Assembly (NCBI GenBank): GCA_015231375.1
Contig: JADGBT010000001.1
Coordinates: forward strand, 161,187 to 225,186
DNA length: 64,000 nucleotides
Direction of reading: 5' to 3'
DNA from: Magnetococcales bacterium
GTDB taxonomy: Bacteria > Pseudomonadota > Magnetococcia > Magnetococcales > Magnetaquicoccaceae
A program made the position numbers and the translations under genes. Below are positions 28,535-37,345 of the stretch, one piece after another (the stretch's first letter is position 1; each line of letters starts with the position of its first letter). The notes beneath the pieces are model-generated. The model did no database searches and had not been told where the DNA came from. It worked only from the letters and a program-made list of their open reading frames with translations.

Positions 28535-29800
28535 TCAACCCGGTTGCCGTCCCGGTTCCACCATCAGCCAGTGGGCCGAGCCCGACTTGGCCGCCGCCGG
28601 CGAGGTGGCCAGAGTCAGGGGGATGCCCGCTTCTCCCTCCCGGTTGCCGCCGATGAGGGGGCGCAGGGCCTTGAGGGCGTTGGCGGCCTTGGGGGTCAGT
28701 TCCAGATCCTGGGTATGGCCGTCCCGGTCGATGAGTTGGGGGATGGCCGAGAGGATGTCCACGCCGGTTTTCTTGAACTCCAGCACCCGCATTTCCTGGA
28801 AATAGCGGAACGCTCCCAGATGCAGCGGCGCCACGAGTCCTTCGAAGAGGGAACGGGGTTCCGGGGAGTCCTCGTCCGGCTGGGTGTTGCGGAACCGGTA
28901 GAGCTTTTCCACCACCGCCTTGGTGAGAGCGTAGACCAGTTCTTCGGGGGTATCGGAACTGGCCATGAGGGTGGCGCGCAGTCCCAGGGTGGGGGTATCG
29001 TTTTCCAGGCCGGGATACAGACCGCCGGGAATCACCGCCTTGACGTAATGACGCGTTTTCGCCAGCAGGGGTTCCAGACATTTGCCGGTCAGGGGGACCA
29101 GGGTCAGGGATTCGGTGGAGGCCAGATTCCAGACCCGTTCATCCGGATGGCCCACCACGAACAGATGGGCCTGGATCTGCTGGTTCTTGAAGGCCGGCGC
29201 AATGGCCTCGTGGCCCAGTGTCCGGAAGGTGGTCTCTTCGGGTTTGAATCCGCAGGCGTTGAGGATCTCGCGCGCCGTGTGTTCCAAGACCGGATCGGAC
29301 AGCCCCAGGTGCAGGGGTTTTCCCTTGAGGTCGTCCAGGGTTTTGATGCCCGATCGGGCCGGGACCGCCAGGGTGAAGGATTCGGTGTAGAGGGTGACCA
29401 CGCTGCGCAGCGACTTGATGGCTCTGGGGAAGGGGGCGTTGCCTTCCCAGGCTTTGCGGACCGCGTCGGAGTGGGCGATGGCCAGCTCCACTTCCCGGTC
29501 CGCCAAGATGGTGAGGTTGTCCGTAGAGCCCGAGGAGGGTTCCACCCCGCAATGCAGATGCCGGATTCCGGCCTGCGCGCTGTTTTGCAGCAGTGCCCGG
29601 CAGATGGCTCCGGCGGTGGGATAGAACAATCCGCCAATTTCGCCGGAGGCGATGGTCACCAGCGGATGACCGGGTTTGAGTTCCCGCAGCGCCGGTTTGC
29701 CGTTCGGCTCGGCGGCGGGTTTGGGGTCGGCCCCGACGACGGTGGCGGCGGCCAGCAGCAAAACCAGCGACACGAAAGCGATTCTGTTCACGTTGCGCAT
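28535..29800 (-). CDS. TAXI-family TRAP-type solute-binding protein
   Basis: 421 aa. A signal peptide (MRNVNRIAFVSLVLLLAAATVVGA) is followed by the TAXI fold: LVTIASGEIGGLFYPTAGAICRAL, NLTILADREVELAIAHSDAV, FPRAIKSLRSVVTLYTESF and GLSDPVLEHTAREIL. TAXI proteins capture small organic acids in the periplasm for DctM-type permeases, but no TRAP membrane subunit is encoded here. ATG 29800 is preceded by GGGGAG. The 120 C-terminal residues are longer than the core. It follows the MORN protein gene on the same strand by 46 bases. Confidence 0.85.
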   Translation of the reverse strand: MRNVNRIAFVSLVLLLAAATVVGADPKPAAEPNGKPALRELKPGHPLVTIASGEIGGLFYPTAGAICRALLQNSAQAGIRHLHCGVEPSSGSTDNLTILADREVELAIAHSDAVRKAWEGNAPFPRAIKSLRSVVTLYTESFTLAVPARSGIKTLDDLKGKPLHLGLSDPVLEHTAREILNACGFKPEETTFRTLGHEAIAPAFKNQQIQAHLFVVGHPDERVWNLASTESLTLVPLTGKCLEPLLAKTRHYVKAVIPGGLYPGLENDTPTLGLRATLMASSDTPEELVYALTKAVVEKLYRFRNTQPDEDSPEPRSLFEGLVAPLHLGAFRYFQEMRVLEFKKTGVDILSAIPQLIDRDGHTQDLELTPKAANALKALRPLIGGNREGEAGIPLTLATSPAAAKSGSAHWLMVEPGRQPG

Positions 29801-29846
29801 GCGACCCGGACTCCCCTGGTTGCCGATTTTCAAGTCCATTCTTGCC

Positions 29847-31475
29847 TTATTGACCGATCTGCTGGCCATTGTCCCATTGCCCGCGCAACCGCAGACCGTT
29901 GGTGAAGGTGATGGTTCCCACTCCGTGTTTCTTGTTGAACTGCCAGCCGCCATCATACCGTTGGCCATTCTGAAAGCGATAGCTTCCCTGGCCGTGTTTC
30001 TGGTTGTGCTGCCACTCTCCGGAGTAGCGGTCGCCGCTGGTGAAGACATAGGTTCCCAGGCCGTGCCGGTTGCCGTTGGACCAGGAGCCGGAATAGTGGT
30101 CCCCGCTGGGATAGATGTAGACCCCCTGGCCGTTCTGACACTCCCCCTGCACACAGCCGGTTTTGCCCTGGAGCAGGGCCTGTTCCACGGATTGGCGTTG
30201 TTCTTCGGCGACTCTGGCTTGTTGCTGTTCCGCCTCGGCCCGTTTTTCTTCCAGTTCGGCGGCCTGTTGCTGTCTGGCTGCGTGGTCGGCGAAGGCGAGA
30301 TGGCGGGTGCCCTGGCCGTAACGTTTGTCGTGGCGCCACTCGCCGACGTATTTGTCCCCGTTGGCCTGAATCAGGGTGCCGGAGCCGTGGCGTTGACCGG
30401 CGCGCCAGGAGCCTTGGTATTCGTCCCCGTTGTCGAAGCGGAAATGGCCGATGCCGTCTTGACACTGGCCGCTCAAGCATCCGGTCCTGGGGGGATCTTT
30501 GGGTTTGACGGCCTGAGTGGCCTGGGTGGCGCGTTGGCTCTCTTCTTCGGCGCGCAGTCGCGCTTTCGCTTTTTCCTGTTCTTTCGCTTTTTCCTGTTCT
30601 TTCGCCTGTTCCTGTTCGCGTTGCCGCTTGCGTGTGTTTTCTTGTTCCTGGCGGATTTCCAGAATGGCCCGGTCGGCTTCGCGGATGAAGCGGGCCCGTT
30701 GGACCACCTCTTCGGCCCAGCGATCGATCTCCGCTTGTTGCAGACGGGTCTCTTCCCCGAGAGGATCGCTTTTGGGAGCGGTCAGGGCGCTCTCCTGGGC
30801 GGCTTCGGTTTGGCCGCCGGAGGGGGAGGCGGGGTTGGAGGCGGTCGGAGAGGGGGAAGAGAAGGGGGACCAAGCCGGGGCCAGCAGGTGGATTCCCGCT
30901 GCCAGCAGTCCGGCCACGCCCAGCGCGGGCAGAACCAGGCGCAAGCCGCCGCCCTGTGGACGAGGGGCCGGGGCCGATGACGGTGTGGAAGGTGTGGACG
31001 GATGCGGTTGCCGGGGGGAAGGCGCGGTCTCGGGAGGGAGGGCCGGTGGAGCGGCGAGGGGATTGGTCCGGATCCACTCCCGTTGGGTCAGCAGCGCGTA
31101 GAAGCCGTGCAGGGAGTGGTGGACCTCATCGGCCTCCCGGCTGGAGCATGCGTTGCGGATCTCTTCCAGATACAGCCGAAGATCGGTTCCGTTGGCGTTG
31201 GCCAGGGTTTTGTGGCGGGAACGGAGCCATGTCTCCAGGTTCGTGAGGTGTTCGAGTTCGGTCTTGACCGCTTTGGCTGGCACGGCCTGTTTGCAGTGGA
31301 GCAGGAAAAAGGCCAGCTCCTTGGAGAAATGTTCGGTGTAGTGGTTGTCGGGTCTCCACAAGACCAGGAGTTCCCCGCATAGCGGGCACGGGGAGGGGCG
31401 GCCATGCGCCGGGACATGATCGGTCAGGGTCTTGAATTTGGCTTTGCAATGGTGACAGGCAACGATGGTCTTCAT
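29847..31475 (-). CDS. Zinc-ribbon, single-pass membrane protein with MORN repeats
   Basis: 542 aa. Domains in order: a Cys4 zinc ribbon (CHHCKAKF...CPLCGELL, residues 8-38); a helical segment (75-150) whose ending HSLHGFYALLTQREWIRTNPLA strongly resembles the core-binding domain of tyrosine recombinases; a Pro/Ser linker; one membrane helix (LPALGVAGLLAAGIHLL); a Lys/Glu coiled coil (KEQEKAKEQEKA); then two blocks of MORN repeats (YQGSWRAGQRHGSGT, YSGEWQHNQKHGQGS and others, five full units). Each MORN block opens with a paired-Cys element (CLSGQCQDGIG and CVQGECQNGQG). MORN repeats often contact lipids or scaffolds. The function is unknown. Confidence 0.82.
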   Translation of the reverse strand: MKTIVACHHCKAKFKTLTDHVPAHGRPSPCPLCGELLVLWRPDNHYTEHFSKELAFFLLHCKQAVPAKAVKTELEHLTNLETWLRSRHKTLANANGTDLRLYLEEIRNACSSREADEVHHSLHGFYALLTQREWIRTNPLAAPPALPPETAPSPRQPHPSTPSTPSSAPAPRPQGGGLRLVLPALGVAGLLAAGIHLLAPAWSPFSSPSPTASNPASPSGGQTEAAQESALTAPKSDPLGEETRLQQAEIDRWAEEVVQRARFIREADRAILEIRQEQENTRKRQREQEQAKEQEKAKEQEKAKARLRAEEESQRATQATQAVKPKDPPRTGCLSGQCQDGIGHFRFDNGDEYQGSWRAGQRHGSGTLIQANGDKYVGEWRHDKRYGQGTRHLAFADHAARQQQAAELEEKRAEAEQQQARVAEEQRQSVEQALLQGKTGCVQGECQNGQGVYIYPSGDHYSGSWSNGNRHGLGTYVFTSGDRYSGEWQHNQKHGQGSYRFQNGQRYDGGWQFNKKHGVGTITFTNGLRLRGQWDNGQQIGQ

Positions 31476-32053
31476 GCTGGCTCGTCTGGTCTGGCGACAC
31501 TTTGGAAGGATGCCCGTTAGCGGGTCAATCTAGCAGAATGTCGGGTGTGATGCGAGTCTGTATTGCGTGACAGGGATTTTTTTCACGCATGGGATCCTGC
31601 CCTGTTTTATATGATATTTAATGCTTACTAACATTTTTTAGGGGGGATGTTTTGTGCTTTGTTTTTGTAAGGTTTTTGAATTTCTTGATCCTTTTTAAAA
31701 TAATGAAAAATTCATTAAAATTTCATTAAGAGCGTATGGACTCTATTTGAGCATATTATGAATACTCAAATTTAATGATAATAACTCATGTCAAACTTTG
31801 ATTTTTTTTGTAGACCATACAAAAAAGAGATTGACCCCGTGCGAGTCATGGTCTTATGCTGCATCGCGAAGCAGGTTAATGCAATGCAGAAGCATCTTTC
31901 CGGATCCGGGGGGAGATGGGGTGCGCGCGTTGGTTCTTGGGAAGGTGGAGGTGTGCCGTGGAACTGGTCCGCAGGGATTCCTTTGGGGTGCCGTCCGTCT
32001 GTTGGTCGGGGGTCCGGGGCCGATTGCCCCTTGTCGCGCGAGATGAGGGGAGC
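31476..32053. other. AT-rich spacer between divergent genes
   Basis: 578 bases without a gene I can support. From 31560 to 31830 the sequence is strikingly AT-rich. It contains inverted repeats: ATTTGAG at 31745-31751 with CTCAAAT at 31765-31771, and AATGA/TCATT around 31705-31720. It probably holds promoters for the MORN gene (leftward) and for the small gene at 32054 (rightward). Confidence 0.5.
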
Positions 32054-32281
32054 ATGGAAACCGAGACCGAATTGCCGATGGGACTGACGCCCGATTTCTT
32101 GCTTGGTTTGTTCCAGTATCACATGAGCTGGTTGAGTCGGGTTTCCGGTCTGAACGAGGATGAGGCGAAACGACGGGTGTTGCTGCTGATGAAGTCGGGC
32201 CGGATCGGCTACATGGACGACGCGGGCAACAAGCGCACCTTGCCGAGCGACGCGATCCACTGGGTGAACCGTCACGTCTGA
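32054..32281 (+). CDS. Small protein of unknown function
   Basis: 75 aa starting at ATG 32054 after GGGGAGC (METETELPMGLTPDFLLG...). The middle looks helical, with QYHMSWLSRVSGLNEDEAKRRVLLLMKSGRIGYMD, and the end ITS-like segment RTLPSDAIHWVNRHV is compact. There is no signal peptide or known motif. It is convergent with the GspE-like gene (31-base gap). Coding is supported by the ribosome site and third-position GC, not by homology. Confidence 0.5.
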   Translation: METETELPMGLTPDFLLGLFQYHMSWLSRVSGLNEDEAKRRVLLLMKSGRIGYMDDAGNKRTLPSDAIHWVNRHV

Positions 32282-32312
32282 CTCTTTTGCACCGCCCAAA
32301 GTGGAGGGGTGT

Positions 32313-34160
32313 CTAGTTCAGGACATCCAGATGGGCGGTGGCTTCGTTCAAAGGAATGACGCCGGCCAGCACCTTGCCGATGCCGCTGGCGATCAGGGGC
32401 AGAAAGCCTTGGGTTCTGGCTGCGGCGCGCAGCATCGCGGCGCTTTCGCGACGGGCGATCATGCCCCGCAGTTCGTCGTCGATGGGCAGGAATTCGTGGA
32501 GCACGGTGCGTCCCTTGAATCCGGTGCGGTTGCAATCCTCACATCCCGCCGGATGCCAGAGAGTGGCCGGAGAGGGGCCGTTCCAGCCCATGGAGAGCAG
32601 AATCTGTTGTTCGTCCGGCGTGATGGGCGCGGGTCGGCGGCAGCGGACGCACAGCAGTCGGGCCAGCCTCTGGGCGATCACCAGCGTGACCGCCGAAGAG
32701 AGCAGATAGGGTTCCACGCCCATGTCCAGCAGTCGGGCCACGGCTCCGGGGGCGTCGTTGGTGTGGAGGGTGGTCAGCACCAGATGGCCGGTGAGGGCGG
32801 CTTGCACCGCGATGCGCGCGGTTTCGCCATCGCGGATCTCTCCCACCATGATCACGTCCGGATCGTGGCGCAGAAAATGCCGCAAGGCGCGCGCAAAGGT
32901 GAAATCGATCTTTTCATGCACCCGCACCTGGGTGATGCCGTCCATCTTGACCTCCACGGGATCTTCCACGGTGAGGATGTGACGGTTGCCCTGGGAGAGA
33001 ATGTAATCCAGCGCCGCGCGCAAGGTGGTGGATTTGCCGCTTCCCGTGGGGCCGGTGAGCAGAATCAGCCCGTGGGGCAGTCGCAAAGCCCGTCGCAGCC
33101 GTTCGCGGTCTTCGGTGTTGAAGCCGAGTTCCTCCAGTTTCACGATGCCCACCTGCATATCCAGCAGTCGCAACACCACCGCCTCCCCCCGCACCGCAGG
33201 CAGGACCGAAACCCGCAGATCCAGTTCCCGGTCCGCCAGACGGGCGCGGATCGCCCCGTCCTGGGGCAGACGCCGCTCGGAGATGTCCAGTCCCGCCAGC
33301 ACCTTGATGCGCGATACCACATGTCCGGCCAGATTGAGGGGGATTTTCGTCTGGAACTGGATGGCGCCATCCAGGCGGAAATCCACCCGCATGGCCCGTG
33401 AGTCGGGAACCAGATGGATGTCGCTGGCTTTCATCCGGGCTGCGGCCAGCAGGATGCGATTGATCAGGGTGGTGGCGTCGGATCCCGAGATGGCCGGTTC
33501 CCCTTTGTCGAGGGCGCCGCGCAGATCCAGCTCTTCGGACAAGGTGTTCTCCTGTCGTCCTTTTTGTCCGCCGTACCACAGGTCGATGGCCTGGAGAATG
33601 GTCGAAGCCGGAGCGACCGCCACCCGCACCGGATGATCCATGAAAGCGGTCGCCTCTTCGAGGTCGATGCGGCGTGGATCGGTGGTGGCCAGCAGCAGCA
33701 CGCCTCCTTGGAAGCGGGCCGGAAAGGCGCGCCAGGAGAGGGCGGTGTGGGCGTCGAGACGTCGGGTGGCGGTGCTGTCGGCGGTTTCGGGCTTGAAGGC
33801 GAAAAACGACAGTCGGGAAACCGCAGCCAGTCCCATGGCCAGGGCCACCTCTCCCAGGGCGCCGGACTCCGCCAGGGCGTCGGCCAGCGAGAGGTCGCTG
33901 CGGGTGCGTTTGCGCTCTTTGGCGTTTTTCATCTCCTCCGGGGAGATGAGCTGGGTCAGGGTCAAAAACTGGACCAGTCCCACCTCTTCTTCCGTGAGGG
34001 GATGGCCGAGCAGGCGGGCCAGGGTGCGGGGTTCCACCAGATCGTGGAGCGCCAGATGGTCTCTCAACCCTTGATAGCGGGCCTCGGTGAGCAGCCGTTG
34101 ATCGCTGGGAAACGGTGTCGCGGGGCGGGAGGCGTGAGGGGTGTCGATTCCCTGGGTCAT
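32313..34160 (-). CDS. GspE/PilB-family secretion or pilus assembly ATPase
   Basis: 615 aa. The C-terminal motor has Walker A GPTGSGKST, an Asp box, Walker B PDVIMVGEIRDGETA, a His box (LTGHLVLTTLHTNDA) and the tetracysteine zinc site (CVRCRR...CEDCNRTG). Residues 1-200 form a divergent T2SSE/MshEN-like N-terminal region. Such ATPases power type II secretion or type IV pilus extension. No gsp or pil gene is adjacent, so which machine it serves is unknown. Monocistronic, with about 190 bases to the divergent Hpt gene. Confidence 0.9.
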   Translation of the reverse strand: MTQGIDTPHASRPATPFPSDQRLLTEARYQGLRDHLALHDLVEPRTLARLLGHPLTEEEVGLVQFLTLTQLISPEEMKNAKERKRTRSDLSLADALAESGALGEVALAMGLAAVSRLSFFAFKPETADSTATRRLDAHTALSWRAFPARFQGGVLLLATTDPRRIDLEEATAFMDHPVRVAVAPASTILQAIDLWYGGQKGRQENTLSEELDLRGALDKGEPAISGSDATTLINRILLAAARMKASDIHLVPDSRAMRVDFRLDGAIQFQTKIPLNLAGHVVSRIKVLAGLDISERRLPQDGAIRARLADRELDLRVSVLPAVRGEAVVLRLLDMQVGIVKLEELGFNTEDRERLRRALRLPHGLILLTGPTGSGKSTTLRAALDYILSQGNRHILTVEDPVEVKMDGITQVRVHEKIDFTFARALRHFLRHDPDVIMVGEIRDGETARIAVQAALTGHLVLTTLHTNDAPGAVARLLDMGVEPYLLSSAVTLVIAQRLARLLCVRCRRPAPITPDEQQILLSMGWNGPSPATLWHPAGCEDCNRTGFKGRTVLHEFLPIDDELRGMIARRESAAMLRAAARTQGFLPLIASGIGKVLAGVIPLNEATAHLDVLN

Positions 34161-34353
34161 GCTGATCTGCCGATCGGGAACGGTCGATCTGGATGGAAAG
34201 TGCTGTCTTGTTCGGGCATTTGTCTTTAGACTGTTTTTTCAAAGGGTGTGAAAGAGTGGCTTCGATTGGTGTGACGGGTTGGGTTGGCGTGACGGGCGGT
34301 ATGGTTTCTTTTTGTGTTGGGTGACGAGAGTTTCAGAGATTATCATGGGTTGA

Positions 34354-35016
34354 ATGGGTGATTCAATGAAGAATGGTCCTGGTGTCGGCGGCTTGGACCC
34401 GGTGGGGATTCAGGGGGTGGATTGGGGGGCCGGGGTGGTGCGTTGGGGAGGCGAGACCGCTTATCGGCAGGCGTTGCGCGGTTTCGCGCGTCGTCATGCC
34501 CGCGACGGGGAACGGGTGCGCGCGGCGCTGGAACGCTGTGAACTGGATGGCGCCAAGGCTTTGGTGCACGCGGTCAAGGGGGGAGCCGGGGCCGTGGCCG
34601 CGACCGGGTTGGAAAAAGCCGCGCGCGCGTTGGAATGGGCGTTGGATGTCGATGGAATCCCGACAGGTCCGCTGCCCGCAGGGCTGGTCGTCCGGCTTGA
34701 GGGGTTCGAGTCGGCTTTGTCCGGGGTGGTCGCGGTGGCGGGGCCGGACGTGAATGTGGTGGAAGCGGTGTCGGCGCGTTGTGCTGGACAGGCGTCGGAG
34801 GCGGCGGGTCCAGAGGCGCAGGTGGGGATCGGAGAGATGATCGATCGGTTGAGGCTGGGTCGGATTCAGGGGGTGGAGGAGGGATTGTGCGCTTTGGGCG
34901 GCGCGGGTGTGGTCTCCCGGTCCGACCTGGAGCGCTGGCTGGAAATGCTGGAGGATCTGGAACTCGAATCCCTGCTGGTGGCGTTGCGGCGGATCAATCC
35001 GGGAGGCTCGTTTTGA
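34354..35016 (+). CDS. Hpt (histidine phosphotransfer) domain protein
   Basis: 220 aa, cytoplasmic. The Hpt motif HAVKGGAGAVAATGLEKAARALE (phospho-His near residue 72) lies in a helical N-terminal half. The C-terminal half has a second helical segment (GEMIDRLRLGRIQGVEE) without a His at the matching place. Its stop overlaps the start of the next gene (TTGA). It could pass phosphate between the hybrid kinases of this window and the REC-kinase below; this is inference. Confidence 0.8.
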   Translation: MGDSMKNGPGVGGLDPVGIQGVDWGAGVVRWGGETAYRQALRGFARRHARDGERVRAALERCELDGAKALVHAVKGGAGAVAATGLEKAARALEWALDVDGIPTGPLPAGLVVRLEGFESALSGVVAVAGPDVNVVEAVSARCAGQASEAAGPEAQVGIGEMIDRLRLGRIQGVEEGLCALGGAGVVSRSDLERWLEMLEDLELESLLVALRRINPGGSF

Positions 35017-36167
35017 ACAGGCGTCATACGATATTGCTGGTGGATGACGAAGCCACCAATCTGCAACTGTTGCGGGGGATTCTAGGCGACGAATACGATC
35101 TGGTGTTCGCCCGGAGCGGTGCGTCGGCCCTGGAGTTGGCGGCGGCTTTCCCGCAGCCGGATCTGATCCTGCTGGACATCATGTTGCCGGATCTGGATGG
35201 TTATGGCGTATGCCAACGGCTGAAGGCCGAGGCGCGCACCAGCGCCATTCCGGTGATCTTCGTGACCGTGCGCACCAGCGAGGCGGACGAGACCCGAGGT
35301 CTGGATCTGGGGGCGGTGGATTATCTGACCAAGCCGGTGAACGGACCCATCGTGCGGGCGCGGGTGCGTACCCATCTGGCGTTGCGTCAGGCGCAGCGCG
35401 AACTGGAACGGCGCAACGCGGAACTCAAGGAGGCCGCCTTGCAACGGGAGGTGGTGGATCAGATCCTGCGTCACGATTTGAAGAGTCCCCTGAACGCCAT
35501 TGTCGCGGCGCCGGAGATTCTGCTGCACGAATTGCAGTTGTCGAGTCATCAGGAGAAGCTGCTGCGCATGGTGGCCGAATCCGGGTATTTGTTGCTCGAA
35601 CAGATCAACCGTACCCTGGATCTCTACAAGATGGAGCGGGGGAATTACGTCTACGAACCGGTGGCGGTGGATCTGGTGGAGTTGTTGGAAGGCATTCGTC
35701 TGGAGATCGTGGACGCGTTGCGACAACGCTGTTTGCGATTCGAGGTGCGGATGGGAGAAAGAGTGCTGGAACGTGCCGGAGAACAACGGTTCATGGTGGC
35801 GGGGGACTCCTTGTTGCTGCGCGCCATGTTGTCGAATCTGATCCGCAACGCCGTGGAGGCCGCCTCGGTGGAGGGGGTGGTGGAGGTCTCTTTGGAGCGT
35901 CTGTCCCCTTGGAACGTGATCGGAATTTGCAATCCGGGCGAGGTGGCAGCAGAGATTCGTGATCGATTCTTCGATAAATTCTCGACCTTTGGCAAAAAAC
36001 GTGGCACCGGCCTGGGCACCTATTCCGCCCGTCTCATCGCCTTGACTCTGGGAGGCGCCATCCGTCTGGATCTCTCCCGGCCCGGCTGGACACGGGTGGA
36101 AACCGTGTTGCCCATGCATGATCTGGATCGGGTTGTTGCGCGTGGTGCGGTCGGGGTGAAAGAATGA
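35013..36167 (+). CDS. Soluble response-regulator/histidine-kinase fusion (REC-HisKA-HATPase)
   Basis: 384 aa from TTG 35013, which follows GGGAGG by 6 bases and overlaps the upstream stop. The receiver (HTILLVDDEATN; Asp in LILLDIMLPDLDG) is followed by a short coiled coil and a kinase core with phospho-His in LRHDLKSPLNAIV and N box LSNLIRNAVEAAS. The G1 box is degenerate (ICNPGEV, Asp replaced by Asn), while G2 is GTGLGTYSARLIA. No membrane helix. It probably takes phosphate from the Hpt protein and modulates its own kinase. The Asn in G1 makes full ATP binding uncertain. Confidence 0.86.
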   Translation: MNRRHTILLVDDEATNLQLLRGILGDEYDLVFARSGASALELAAAFPQPDLILLDIMLPDLDGYGVCQRLKAEARTSAIPVIFVTVRTSEADETRGLDLGAVDYLTKPVNGPIVRARVRTHLALRQAQRELERRNAELKEAALQREVVDQILRHDLKSPLNAIVAAPEILLHELQLSSHQEKLLRMVAESGYLLLEQINRTLDLYKMERGNYVYEPVAVDLVELLEGIRLEIVDALRQRCLRFEVRMGERVLERAGEQRFMVAGDSLLLRAMLSNLIRNAVEAASVEGVVEVSLERLSPWNVIGICNPGEVAAEIRDRFFDKFSTFGKKRGTGLGTYSARLIALTLGGAIRLDLSRPGWTRVETVLPMHDLDRVVARGAVGVKE

Positions 36168-36175
36168 AAAATTTG

Positions 36176-36204
36176 TTTACCTGGGGTGGCGATTGTGTTA
36201 TATA
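36176..36204 (+). promoter_or_regulatory. Candidate promoter of the cold-shock gene
   Basis: TTTACC at 36176-36181 and TATATA at 36199-36204 (within TATATATATAAA) are 17 bases apart. This would leave a leader of about 95-100 bases before ATG 36310, as is usual for cspA-type genes whose 5-prime region acts as a thermosensor. Confidence 0.55.
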
Positions 36205-36309
36205 TATAAACTGAGTCGGCAGTCGTATCGAGAGCAAAGCCTTACCCGCATGCTGAAGGATCGTTCTGCCAAAATGTTTAGCAACCATCAGGAGTGAAGT
36301 GAGAGTACC

Positions 36310-36522
36310 ATGGCAGATCGTGAGACTGGAACCGTCAAGTGGTTCAACGAAGGAAAGGGTTTTGGCTTCATCGAGCGTGCTGGCGGCAAGGGGGACATCT
36401 TCGTCCACTTCAGCGCCATTTCCGGCAGCGGATTCCGTACCCTGGCCGAAGGTCAGCGGGTGGAATTCAATGTCGTCGCCGGTGACAAGGGTCCCAAGGC
36501 GGAAAACGTCGTGACCCTGTAA
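36310..36522 (+). CDS. Cold-shock protein CspA family
   Basis: 70 aa OB-fold protein binding single-stranded RNA and DNA. RNP1 is KGFGFIE and RNP2 is [19 protein letters not shown] is the family start. ATG 36310 follows a purine-rich leader. It is flanked by a strong promoter-like block upstream and a perfect 11-bp terminator stem downstream, so it is monocistronic. Confidence 0.96.
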   Translation: MADRETGTVKWFNEGKGFGFIERAGGKGDIFVHFSAISGSGFRTLAEGQRVEFNVVAGDKGPKAENVVTL

Positions 36523-36531
36523 AACGTTTCG

Positions 36532-36579
36532 GATGGCCGACAGGCCGGTTGCGGCTTTGTCGGCCATCGCGCGTTTTTT
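36532..36579 (+). terminator. Rho-independent terminator after cold-shock gene
   Basis: An 11-bp perfect stem (36532-36542 with 36558-36568) is followed by TTTTTT at 36574-36579, ten bases after the stop codon. Confidence 0.85.
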
Positions 36580-36916
36580 GTTTAAAAATCCCGTTCTTTA
36601 AAATCATAGATTCCGTGGAGCGGCAACAGGGTCTTTCCTGTTATTTTTTTTGCGAATCTATAGTTGACCGGTTGTCTTGAATCGGTCGGATCCTTCGGTT
36701 GGATGGCCGGTTGGATGGATGCATAAACAACTCTTTACGCATGCCTGCGCAAAACGGTATCATCCACCCCATCGATGCCGTATGGGGCGTGTGGTTGTTT
36801 TGCTGGGTTCATCATTCGGTCATGGTCGGGAGGTTTCGTGCCGATAGGGATCCTGAACCATCATCGCAGTGTCTGCAAGATTCCAAGATCCCAAGATCAA
36901 AACAGGGGGGGTGCCA
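36580..36916. other. Gene-free spacer before msrB
   Basis: 337 bases between the cold-shock terminator and msrB. It is AT-rich at first, then carries short frames without a ribosome site or a protein-like composition. I see no RNA gene or clear repeat. It probably contains the msrB promoter. Confidence 0.5.
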
Positions 36917-37345
36917 ATGCGTGGTGAATGTGAGCAGGGCAAGCAGAATAAGCCAAGCGGGCCAAGCGAGGAGGAGTGGCGTCGGACTCTCGCCCCCGAG
37001 CGTTACGAGGTGCTGCGTTGCGAGGCCACCGAACACCCCTTTTCCAGTCCGCTCAACGGGGAGCGTCGGCCAGGGCGGTTCGTGTGTGCCGGATGTCGGC
37101 AGGAACTGTTTCTCTCCACCATGAAATACGACAGCGGCACGGGCTGGCCCAGTTTCTTCCAGTCCGTCGAAGGCGCCCTGGAAACCCGGACCGATTACAA
37201 GCTGTTCATTCCCCGCATCGAATACCACTGCGCCGCGTGCGGCGGTCATCAGGGACATGTGTTCGATGACCCCGGATCCCCGTCGGGAAAACGCTACTGC
37301 AACAACGGACTGGCGCTGATGTTCGTGCCGGAGGAGGACCGTTGA
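36917..37345 (+). CDS. msrB: Peptide methionine-R-sulfoxide reductase MsrB
   Basis: 142 aa. MsrB repairs methionine-R-sulfoxide. Two zinc CxxC pairs (CAGC and CAAC), the substrate block GTGWPSFF and the catalytic Cys in KRYCNNGLAL are visible; most homologues read RYCxNS, so Ser to Gly follows the catalytic Cys here. ATG 36917 follows a run of Gs. The stop overlaps the start of the FecR-like gene (TTGA), so they are co-translated. Confidence 0.93.
   Translation: MRGECEQGKQNKPSGPSEEEWRRTLAPERYEVLRCEATEHPFSSPLNGERRPGRFVCAGCRQELFLSTMKYDSGTGWPSFFQSVEGALETRTDYKLFIPRIEYHCAACGGHQGHVFDDPGSPSGKRYCNNGLALMFVPEEDR

Noticed and set aside
28505..29905. 466-codon plus-strand frame opposite the TAXI protein
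   Set aside because: It is Gly/Gln/Arg-rich without motifs, and the opposite strand carries a signal peptide and the TAXI blocks.
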